Assembly: GCA_023445705.1 (NCBI GenBank)
Contig: JAEXKM010000089.1
Coordinates: 1 to 10,739, forward strand
Length of the DNA stretch: 10,739 bases
Direction: 5' to 3'
Origin: Pseudomonadota bacterium
GTDB lineage: Bacteria; Pseudomonadota; Alphaproteobacteria; Caulobacterales; Caulobacteraceae
In this document: positions 1 to 6,038 of the stretch, one piece after another
Position numbering within the stretch: the stretch's first letter is position 1
Layout of the letters: each line of letters starts with the position of its first letter
Made by a program: the position numbers and the translations under genes
The notes under the pieces: generated by a model
Databases searched by the model: none
Told to the model about the DNA's origin: nothing
The model's input: the letters and a program-made list of their open reading frames with translations, nothing else

Positions 1-101
1 TGATAAGGCATGTCCGCTCCAATCACGGCTTTAGGCTTCCGGCCTCGCCGGAAGTCCGGAAGTTCTAGCTCTTGATCGGGCCGGCCCGCCAGACCGGCTC
101 G
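1..101. other. gene-free left edge with a hairpin
   Basis: No open reading frame with a credible start or family is visible here. The stretch lies downstream of the minus-strand MerR gene and presumably between it and a gene outside the window. It contains one strong hairpin (36-54, listed separately) and a self-complementary GC run around 78-87. I see no promoter or RNA gene in it. Confidence 0.6.
36..54. terminator. 8-bp perfect hairpin downstream of the MerR gene
   Basis: CTTCCGGC (36-43) pairs fully with GCCGGAAG (47-54) across the 3-base loop CTC. It sits about 50 bp past the MerR stop codon on the minus strand. Neither side carries a real T-run, so it is at best a weak or Rho-assisted, possibly bidirectional, terminator. 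The stem is seen directly; the role is inferred from position. Confidence 0.4.
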
Positions 102-575
102 TTATTTGGCGTGTTCGAGATCGCCAAGCCGCGCGCGAAGCACCTGATCGTAGTCCGCGGCCCGCGGCAGCAGGTCCGGGCGGGTTTCCGAAAGGTGCCG
201 CTCCAGCGCATCGCAGCCGCGCCGCAATTCTTCGATCGCTTGATCGATGTCGGCCCGTTGGGCCTCCAGGGCGACGATCCGCTCACGGAATTTCAGCAGC
301 GACTTGGCGTTCTGCATCGCGCCGCCGTCGTCCAGTTCGTAGAGATCGAGAATCTCCCGGATCTCTGCGAGCGACAGGCCGACACGCTTGCCGCGCAGGA
401 TGAGCTGCAGGCGGCCCCGGTCCTTGTGTGAGTAGACGCGGTTCATCCCATCCCTGGCCGGTGAGATCAGGCCCTTGTCCTCATAGAAACGCAGGGCGCG
501 CGGCGTGCATTTGAACTCCAGGCAAAGCTGGCGAATGGTGTAGGTCCGGGCTGGCCGGCGAAGGTCCGTATGCAT
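102..575 (-). CDS. MerR-family transcriptional regulator (LiuR-like)
   Basis: A 157-residue DNA-binding regulator of the MerR family. The N-terminal winged helix-turn-helix is clear: TYTIRQLCLEF at 11-21, TPRALRFYEDKGLI at 24-37 and the wing NRVYSHKDRGRLQLI at 45-59. A helical, coiled-coil-like dimerisation segment follows (about 88-135). No cysteine cluster for metal sensing is visible, so a small-molecule or acyl-CoA effector, as in LiuR-type members controlling branched-chain or fatty acid breakdown, is more likely than a metal; that is family knowledge plus inference. I chose the ATG at 575 because GGGAGGA (582-588) lies 6 bases upstream of it. Two in-frame ATGs further upstream (596 and 614) have no such site. 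The gene is divergent from the metalloprotease at 727. Its usual targets, if any, would lie left of the window. Confidence 0.9.
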   Translation of the reverse strand: MHTDLRRPARTYTIRQLCLEFKCTPRALRFYEDKGLISPARDGMNRVYSHKDRGRLQLILRGKRVGLSLAEIREILDLYELDDGGAMQNAKSLLKFRERIVALEAQRADIDQAIEELRRGCDALERHLSETRPDLLPRAADYDQVLRARLGDLEHAK

Positions 576-612
576 GCGACATCCTCCCAGACGCATGTTC
601 TTATTGCCTGAC

Positions 613-642
613 ACCGTAAAAGGATGCTTCCGTTTACGTCAA
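613..642 (-). promoter_or_regulatory. candidate MerR promoter and operator region
   Basis: Reading on the minus strand, TTGACG (642-637) matches the -35 consensus at five of six positions. TACGGT (618-613) is a weak -10 after an 18-base gap; long spacers are typical of MerR-controlled promoters. The -35 lies inside TTGACGTAAACGGAA, whose ACGT core with partly symmetric flanks resembles, from memory, LiuR-type sites. Autoregulation is plausible, but the -10 match is poor and the symmetry imperfect. Confidence 0.35.
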
Positions 643-726
643 GGTGACGCGTGTTCACCCATGCGGCCTGGACCTCACCGGGGGGGCGCCCTTAGCGTGC
701 GGCCCCTTGGAACTGGGGGCGTATTC

Positions 727-3171
727 ATGATCCGGCTTGCTCTTTCGTCCGCGTCCGGCGCGGTGCTCGTCACATGCCTTGCGCTGTCCGCGCCCGCGCT
801 CGCCGCGCCCGCCAGGAATGCGCCCGCCGCGAGCGTCGCGGCCAGGCAGGACGGCCTGCTGCCGGTTCAGGTCGACAACGCCAAGGGGCGGATCCTGGTC
901 TCCCTGCCGCCGGCGGACGCCGAGGGCGTGCTGGGACGCTATCTCTATGTGACTGCGCTGAAGACCGGGCTGGGCTCGGCGCCCGTCGGCCTCGATCGCG
1001 CCCGCATCGGCGACACCCAGGTCCTGGCCTTCCGGCGGATCGGCAAGAAGGTGGTCGCCGAGTACGAGAACCATCGCTTCCGGGCCGAGGGGGCGCCGGC
1101 GGCCGAGCAGGTCGCAGCCCGCGAAGCCTTCTCGGTCTCCACCGTCTGGGCCGGCGACATCGTGGAGACCACCGCGGACGGCCGGGTGGTGATCGATCTC
1201 TCATCCTTCCTGACCCGCGACAGCGTCGGGATCGCCGACGCCCTGAAGCAGGCCGGCGAGGCGGGCTACAAGCAGGTCGCCGACCTCTCGCTCGCAGACA
1301 CCTCGGCGGTGAAGGTGTTCCCCGAGAACATCGAGTTCGAGGCGCGGCAGACCTTCGCCTCCGACACGCCGGGGCCGGAGGTCCGCAACATCGCGCCGGA
1401 TCCCAAGCTGATCAGCTTCCAGGTCCGCCACAGCCTGGTGAAGCTGCCCGAGCCGGGCTACGTCCCGATGCCCTTCGACCCGCGCGGCGGGGCGTTCTCG
1501 TCGATGGTACTGAACTACGCCGCCCCGCTCGGCGACGAGATCGTCTACCGCGTGGCCAACCGCTTCCGGCTGGAGAAGACCGACCCCACCGCCGCCCGCT
1601 CGCCGGTGAAGAAACCGATCGTCTTCTACGTCGATCGCGCCGCGCCCGAGCCTATCCGCACGGCCCTGGTCGAAGGCGCCTCCTGGTGGAGCCAGGCCTT
1701 CGAGGCCGCCGGCTTCATCGACGCCTTTCAGGTCAAGGTCCTGCCCGAAGGGGCCGATCCGCTGGACGTTCGCTACAACGTGATCAACTGGGTCGACCGC
1801 GCCACCCGCGGCTGGTCCTACGGCCAGGCCGTCACCGACCCCCGCACCGGCGAGATCGTGAAGGGTTCGGTGCTGCTGGGCGCCCTGCGCGTACGCCAGG
1901 ACATGCTGATCTTCGAAGGCCTGGTCGGGGCCCATCACAACGGGACCGGCGGGCCGAACGATCCGATCGAGGTGTCCCTCGCCCGGTTGCGGCAGCTCTC
2001 GGCGCACGAGGTCGGCCACTCCATCGGCTTTGCCCACAACTTCGCCGCTTCCACCCAGAACCGAGCTTCGGTGATGGATTATCCGGCCCCTCGCGTGAAC
2101 CTGAAAGATGGCCGCATCGACCTCTCCGACGCCTATGGCGTGGGCGTGGGCGACTGGGACCGGTTCACCGTCGATTGGCTCTATGGCCCGGCCGGCGAGG
2201 CCGCTCAGGCCAAGGTGAAGGCCTCGGTCGACAAGGACCAGCGGTACGTCACCGACGCCGACTCGCGACCGCTGGGCGCGGCCCAGCCGTGGGGCAGCCT
2301 GTGGGACGACGGCGCCGATCCCGCCGCCGAGCTCACCCGCATGATGTCCGTGCGCCGGGCCGCGCTGGACCAGTTCGGCCTGGGCGCCTTGAAGCCCGGC
2401 GAGCCCGTGGCGAATCTCAAGCGGAAGTACGTGCCGATCTACCTCCTGCACCGCTACCAGCTCGAGGCCGCGGCCAAGCTGATCGGCGGCGTCGACTTCA
2501 CCTATTCCGTGGTCGGGGATGGACGGGAGACCTCGCCATCGGTGGGCCCGGCTCAACAGCGCGCTGCGCTCGCCGCCCTGCTGGCGACGCTCTCGCCACG
2601 CGAGCTGGACACGCCCGAGACCCTGACCGCCATGCTGTCCTCCGGACAGTCGGGCGACAGCGATCGCCAGTACGACATCGAGATCTTCGGAACGGCGGGG
2701 GGACCGGTCTTCGACCCCCTGATCGCGGCCGAGGCCGCGGCGGGCATGACCTTCGACAACCTGCTCGCGCCCACTCGCCTGGCCCGCCTGGTCGACCAGC
2801 GCCGGCGCGACCCGGGCCAGCTTGGCGTGGGAGAGATGCTCGATGGCCTGTTGGACGGCGTCTTCCAGCCGGCCGCCGGCCGGGAGGCGGAGATCGCGCG
2901 GCGGCTGCAGACGCGTCTGGTGCTGGACCTTGCGAACGCCGCCCGCGATCCGAAGACGCCGCCGGCCGCAGCGGCGGAAATTTCCGCACGGCTCGCGGCC
3001 TTGCCTGCCCGCCTCAAGGGCGGCGCTGACGCCGCCGACAAGGCCCATCGCCAACGGCTGGTGGCCCTGCTGGGCGACCGTGAGCTGCTGGCCACCCTCG
3101 CCTCACCGAAGCTGCGGCCTGAACTGCCGCCCGGCATGCCGATCGGCGATGGCGACTTTGGCCGGGACTAG
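727..3171 (+). CDS. exported zinc-dependent metalloprotease (metzincin-like, DUF5117/DUF4953 type)
   Basis: An 814-residue secreted or periplasmic zinc protease. The start at 727 begins a typical signal peptide: MIRLA, then a hydrophobic stretch ending SAPALAA near residue 27. GGGGG sits about 8 bases upstream. The reading frame stays open back to 574, but that extension is arginine-rich and would bury the signal peptide. The catalytic motif HEVGHSIGFAHN spans 427-438, giving zinc ligands H427, H431 and H437 with the general base E428. SVMDY at 448-452 fits the metzincin Met-turn. The N-terminal part (about 40-130), with LPPADAEGVLGRYLYV and later AFRRIGKKVVAEYENHRFRA, looks like the DUF5117 domain of proteins annotated simply as zinc-dependent metalloprotease. 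The C-terminal part is helical, with LLAPTRLARLVDQ near 680. Length fits the family. The substrate is unknown. It stands alone and is followed by a strong hairpin. Confidence 0.88.
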   Translation: MIRLALSSASGAVLVTCLALSAPALAAPARNAPAASVAARQDGLLPVQVDNAKGRILVSLPPADAEGVLGRYLYVTALKTGLGSAPVGLDRARIGDTQVLAFRRIGKKVVAEYENHRFRAEGAPAAEQVAAREAFSVSTVWAGDIVETTADGRVVIDLSSFLTRDSVGIADALKQAGEAGYKQVADLSLADTSAVKVFPENIEFEARQTFASDTPGPEVRNIAPDPKLISFQVRHSLVKLPEPGYVPMPFDPRGGAFSSMVLNYAAPLGDEIVYRVANRFRLEKTDPTAARSPVKKPIVFYVDRAAPEPIRTALVEGASWWSQAFEAAGFIDAFQVKVLPEGADPLDVRYNVINWVDRATRGWSYGQAVTDPRTGEIVKGSVLLGALRVRQDMLIFEGLVGAHHNGTGGPNDPIEVSLARLRQLSAHEVGHSIGFAHNFAASTQNRASVMDYPAPRVNLKDGRIDLSDAYGVGVGDWDRFTVDWLYGPAGEAAQAKVKASVDKDQRYVTDADSRPLGAAQPWGSLWDDGADPAAELTRMMSVRRAALDQFGLGALKPGEPVANLKRKYVPIYLLHRYQLEAAAKLIGGVDFTYSVVGDGRETSPSVGPAQQRAALAALLATLSPRELDTPETLTAMLSSGQSGDSDRQYDIEIFGTAGGPVFDPLIAAEAAAGMTFDNLLAPTRLARLVDQRRRDPGQLGVGEMLDGLLDGVFQPAAGREAEIARRLQTRLVLDLANAARDPKTPPAAAAEISARLAALPARLKGGADAADKAHRQRLVALLGDRELLATLASPKLRPELPPGMPIGDGDFGRD

Positions 3172-3188
3172 CGTTTCAGACGCGAAAC

Positions 3189-3215
3189 CGCCGCCCCGGG
3201 GAGGACGGGGCGGCG
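3189..3215. terminator. 10-bp perfect GC hairpin after the metalloprotease gene
   Basis: CGCCGCCCCG (3189-3198) pairs without mismatch with CGGGGCGGCG (3206-3215) across a 7-base loop, starting 18 bases after the metalloprotease stop. The following bases CTTGT are only slightly T-rich. It probably ends the metalloprotease transcript and, being symmetric, may also stop transcription coming from the small ORF on the other strand. A second, weaker stem (GGCGGCG 3237-3243 with CGCCGCC 3259-3265, 15-base loop) lies between it and the small ORF. Confidence 0.6.
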
Positions 3216-3273
3216 CTTGTAGCCTAAGGGGCCGTTGGCGGCGGTGGGGGGAGGGGAACGCCGCCGGGCGTCC

Positions 3274-3381
3274 TTAGAAACCGCCAATCAGATAGCGGAA
3301 CGAAGAGGCCGGCATACGCGCCAGTTCGCGGGCGAACGGACCCATCAGCCGGTCGATGAAGCTCTCAATGGCGCGGGCCAT
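3274..3381 (-). CDS. 35-residue small protein of unknown function
   Basis: I do not recognise this protein. It has 35 residues, beginning MARAIESFIDRL and ending SSFRYLIGGF. The centre is rich in alternating basic and hydrophobic residues (RLMGPFARELARM), which would form an amphipathic helix; there is no long hydrophobic membrane span and no cysteine. The start at 3381 is well supported: AAGGAG (3388-3393) lies 6 bases upstream, whereas the in-frame ATG at 3387 touches that site and could not use it. A promoter with 17-base spacing lies just upstream (3421-3449). An in-frame extension to 3525 exists but crosses that promoter and has no initiation signal. The gene stands alone between the metalloprotease and gmhB. 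Translation is likely from these signals; function is unknown. Confidence 0.65.
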   Translation of the reverse strand: MARAIESFIDRLMGPFARELARMPASSFRYLIGGF

Positions 3382-3420
3382 GTCCATCTCCTTTTGTGCG
3401 ATGCAGCAATTGTTGCGGTG

Positions 3421-3449
3421 CATATAAGGAGGTGACGTAGGGTTGGCAA
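3421..3449 (-). promoter_or_regulatory. sigma-70-type promoter for the 35-aa ORF
   Basis: On the minus strand TTGCCA (3449-3444) is followed after exactly 17 bases by TATATG (3426-3421). The predicted transcription start near 3414 gives a leader of about 33 bases that ends in the AAGGAG ribosome site of the small ORF. A near-palindrome GCAGCAATTGTTGC (3403-3416) covers the predicted start point and could be an operator or a leader hairpin; this last point is inference. Confidence 0.55.
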
Positions 3450-3553
3450 TGCGCGCGGAGGTCATTTTTGACGCATGCGCTGCAAAATTGGGGCATGGAT
3501 CGCTGCACTGCGACATTAAGGTCACGCCTGCTTGAGCGCCCTAATACGCGAAC

Positions 3554-4078
3554 TCAGGCGGGGATGGCCTCGGATTCCAGGAATTCCGCGAGATTTCCGC
3601 CGGTGAAATGGAGCCCGCGGACACCTGCGCGCCGCGCGGCCTCCAGGTCGCTCTCCTTGTCGCCGACCATGATCGACCGGGAGAGATCCACCGGCCATTC
3701 AGCCAGGGCGCGCAAAATCATGCCTGGGTTCGGCTTGCGGTCCGGCGGGTCCGGATGCCGATAGGCTTCGACCTGCGCCTCCGGGTGCTGCGGGCAGTAG
3801 TAGTAGGCGTCGATCCGCGCACCGACCTCGGCCAGGCTCTCGCTCATCTTGGCGTGCAGTGCGACGACGTCGTCCTCGGCGTAGTAGCCACGGCCCACGC
3901 CGGATTGGTTGGTCACGACGAACACCCACCAGCCGGCGGCGTTGAAGGCGGCGACCGCCTCGCGGGCGCCGGGGATCCAGTGGAAATCCTCCCAGCGATG
4001 CACATAGCCCGGGTCCTCGTTGAGGACCCCATCGCGGTCGAGGAAGAGGGCGGGACGGGCAGGTTTTTCGGTCGTCAT
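3554..4078 (-). CDS. gmhB: HAD-family phosphatase, GmhB-like (D-glycero-D-manno-heptose 1,7-bisphosphate 7-phosphatase)
   Basis: A 174-residue cytoplasmic HAD phosphatase of the histidinol-phosphatase/GmhB group, which removes the 7-phosphate of heptose bisphosphate on the way to activated heptose for LPS or other surface glycans. HAD motif I is DRDGVLN (14-20, nucleophile D14 and acid D16), motif II is VVTNQSGVGRGYY (54-66), motif III is RKPNPGM (114-120, K115) and motif IV is VGDKESDLEAA (138-148, D140 and D144). The structural zinc loop of E. coli GmhB (CxH...CxC) is altered: C95 and H98 are present, but the following CxC before RKP is replaced by a stretch with D110 and D113. The start is uncertain; ATG 4078 gives the usual length, ATG 4102 would add eight residues, and neither has a strong ribosome site. 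The gene is divergent from manC, so the pair probably serves surface polysaccharide synthesis. Histidinol phosphatase is a less likely alternative. Confidence 0.82.
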   Translation of the reverse strand: MTTEKPARPALFLDRDGVLNEDPGYVHRWEDFHWIPGAREAVAAFNAAGWWVFVVTNQSGVGRGYYAEDDVVALHAKMSESLAEVGARIDAYYYCPQHPEAQVEAYRHPDPPDRKPNPGMILRALAEWPVDLSRSIMVGDKESDLEAARRAGVRGLHFTGGNLAEFLESEAIPA

Positions 4079-4199
4079 CACAACTACGCTCACATTCGCC
4101 ATTCTATAGCCGGCCCACCGCCGAAGTCGCGCCCGGTTTCGCGACGAAGGCAGAGCCGATATCCATCGTTCCGCACCGTTTCTTTGCCATGAGGTTGTC

Positions 4200-5270
4200 T
4201 TGGCCGTACCCAGCAAGATCATCCCCGTCCTGATGTCCGGCGGCGCCGGAACCCGGCTGTGGCCGCTTTCGCGCACGGCCAAGCCCAAGCAGTTCCACCG
4301 CCTGGGCGGCGAAAACACCCTCATCCAGGACACGGCGCTGCGGCTGACCGGGGAGGGCTTTGCGCCGCCGGTGGTGATCTGCGCCGCGCGCCACGTCGAC
4401 CTGGCGCGAGAGCAGCTGGCCCAGGCCGGCGTCGCAGCCCAGGCCCTGATCACCGAGCCGGCCCCGCGCAACACCGCGCCGGCCTCGGTGGCCGCGGCGG
4501 CCTTCGGCGCCGAGATCGACCCCGAAGCGCTCATGGTGCTGATGCACGCCGACAACCTGGTCGCCGACGTGCCCGCCCTTCAGGACGCCATCGCCGCCGG
4601 ACGCGCCGCGGCCGAAGCCGGCGAGATCGTGCTCCTCGGCCTCAAGCCCGCCGGCCCGGCGACCATCTACGGCTACATCCAGGCCAAGGGCGAAGGGGCG
4701 GTCCGCAAGGTGGCCAGCTTCATCGAGAAGCCCGACTTGGCGACCGCCGAACGGTTTGTCGCCGACCCGAACTACACTTGGAACGGGGGCATGTTCCTCT
4801 TCAAGGCCGGCGCCTTTCTCGAGGAGGCACGGCGCCTGGCGCCAGAAGTGGCCGCAGCCGCCGAGGCCGCCGTCACCGGCGCGGCGCGCACGGCAGACGT
4901 CGTGGCCCTGTCCGACGCCTTCCTCGCCTCCCCCAACATCGCCATCGACGTGGCCGTGATGGAGAAGACCGACAAGGCCAGCGTGGTCGAGGCCGATATC
5001 GGCTGGGCCGACGTCGGCAACTGGGGCGCGCTCTGGGAGCTGTCGGCCCGCAATGAGGACGGCAACGCGCTCGACGGCGACGTGACCGCGGTCGGCGCCC
5101 GCAACAGCTTGGCGCGAACCGACGGCCCGCCGGTCGTCATGGCCGGGGTGGAGGACATCGTGGTGGTGGTCGAGAACGGGGTCGTTCTGGTCACCCGCCG
5201 CGACGCGCCCACGGCCGTTCGCGACGGCGTCGAGGCCTTGAAGGCGCGCGGAAAGGCCGAACTGCTCTAG
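4200..5270 (+). CDS. manC: mannose-1-phosphate guanylyltransferase (GDP-mannose pyrophosphorylase)
   Basis: A 356-residue cytoplasmic nucleotidyltransferase that makes GDP-mannose from mannose 1-phosphate and GTP. The signature GGAGTRLWPLSR (14-25) with KPKQF (28-32) binds the nucleotide. EPAPRNTAPA (86-95), FIEKP (174-178), TWNGGMFLF (193-201) and the block AVMEKTDKASVVEADIGWADVGNW (252-275) are the other family landmarks. The usual PSDH metal site reads HADN (116-119), keeping the aspartate D118. The protein ends about 110 residues earlier than bifunctional ManC/AlgA enzymes, so the C-terminal phosphomannose isomerase cupin is absent. Translation appears to start at TTG (4200-4202) with GAGG (4191-4194) five bases before it. 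The ATG at 4189 is in another frame, and the next in-frame ATG falls inside the active-site region. It is divergent from gmhB and convergent with the kinase-like gene. Confidence 0.9.
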   Translation: MAVPSKIIPVLMSGGAGTRLWPLSRTAKPKQFHRLGGENTLIQDTALRLTGEGFAPPVVICAARHVDLAREQLAQAGVAAQALITEPAPRNTAPASVAAAAFGAEIDPEALMVLMHADNLVADVPALQDAIAAGRAAAEAGEIVLLGLKPAGPATIYGYIQAKGEGAVRKVASFIEKPDLATAERFVADPNYTWNGGMFLFKAGAFLEEARRLAPEVAAAAEAAVTGAARTADVVALSDAFLASPNIAIDVAVMEKTDKASVVEADIGWADVGNWGALWELSARNEDGNALDGDVTAVGARNSLARTDGPPVVMAGVEDIVVVVENGVVLVTRRDAPTAVRDGVEALKARGKAELL

Positions 5271-5956
5271 TCGTAGAGGCTGGCGAGCCGGGCCGCCATG
5301 GCGTCGGTCTCGGCTCCCGGCTTGAAGGGCGGGATGGTCAGGAAGGCCTCCAGCTGGCTGCGCGTGAAGTCGGCCAGCAGGTCGCGCCGGCCATCCTGGA
5401 TGGCCTCGACGACGCCGAGACCGCGCAGGAAAATCGGGTCGACCAGCTTCAGGCGGCCGCCGCCATCCGCCATCACATTGCCCGGCCTGACGTCGGAGCC
5501 GCCCCAGAGCCGGTAGCGACGCGCGCCCTCCGCGCTCAGCGCCAGAATGCGCTCGTGCAGAGCCGCGAGGTCAGCGTCCGCATCCTCGAAGATCAGATCG
5601 TCGCGGAGTTGGTAACCGCTGTCGTTGCGTATGCCCAAGGCCCCGCAGAAGGCCTCAGCCCGGCGCTCGTCGGCAGGCCACAACCGCTCCATCACCACCG
5701 CATATCCGTCGCCGGCCAGGGGCGTCACCGCATCGATGCGCGGCAGCCACCGGTTCGGCGGTCCGGCGAGGATCGCCTCGGCGTGCAGGCGATAGGCTGG
5801 ATCGAACGGCGTGAGCCGGACCGCGAGCCGGTCCTCGGCATCAGCCATGACCCACGACCAGTCGCCAACCCCGACTTCGCGCCATCCGGCGGCCGCGAAG
5901 GCCGCCTGCGCCTCGGCGACAGAGGCTTGCCGAGGGATGTGCGGCATCTGGGTCAT
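5267..5956 (-). CDS. uncharacterised protein with kinase/APH-like motifs
   Basis: I cannot name this 229-residue protein from memory. Its pattern suggests a small, diverged protein-kinase-like or aminoglycoside-phosphotransferase-like fold. RLAVRLTP (43-50, R47 where kinases have lysine) is followed by HAE (58-60). YAVVMERLWP (85-94) resembles a hinge. WGGSDVRPGNVM (151-162) with LKLVDPIF (169-176) matches the pattern D-x-x-P-x-N ... D of a catalytic loop and metal-binding aspartate (D155, N160, D173). There is no signal peptide or membrane span. The ATG at 5956 is chosen because GAGG precedes it by 5 bases; the in-frame ATG at 5983 has no such site. Its TAG stop is shared on the CTAG palindrome with the manC stop. 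The start region is divergent from threonine ammonia-lyase. The coding region is secure; the kinase-like reading is inference. Confidence 0.75.
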   Translation of the reverse strand: MTQMPHIPRQASVAEAQAAFAAAGWREVGVGDWSWVMADAEDRLAVRLTPFDPAYRLHAEAILAGPPNRWLPRIDAVTPLAGDGYAVVMERLWPADERRAEAFCGALGIRNDSGYQLRDDLIFEDADADLAALHERILALSAEGARRYRLWGGSDVRPGNVMADGGGRLKLVDPIFLRGLGVVEAIQDGRRDLLADFTRSQLEAFLTIPPFKPGAETDAMAARLASLYD

Positions 5957-6038
5957 AGCTGCCTCATATCCTGGCGCCTGCATTGCGATGAGGGAACCGG
6001 ACCGTTAGACGTTGCCCACCTTCCACATCGGCTCCGAC

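Noticed and set aside
576..614. 13-codon N-terminal extension of the MerR regulator
   Set aside because: The strong GGGAGGA site lies inside this extension at the right distance for ATG 575.
574..726. 51-codon N-terminal extension of the metalloprotease
   Set aside because: It would place a basic, non-hydrophobic stretch before a perfect signal peptide and overlap the MerR promoter and start. The ATG at 727 fits better.
774..3029. 751-codon open frame on the plus strand overlapping the metalloprotease
   Set aside because: It is an out-of-frame shadow. Its translation is almost all R, G, A and P, as expected from the second frame of a GC-rich gene, with no family motif.
1201..3054. 617-codon open frame antisense to the metalloprotease
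   Set aside because: Low-complexity shadow caused by GC-biased codons on the opposite strand. The sense frame has a signal peptide and HExxHxxGxxH motif.
4079..4555. Upstream extension of the gmhB frame across the manC 5' region
   Set aside because: The added 159 residues are a shadow of manC on the other strand and do not belong to a HAD enzyme. The phosphatase fold begins at about residue 8 of the 174-residue form.
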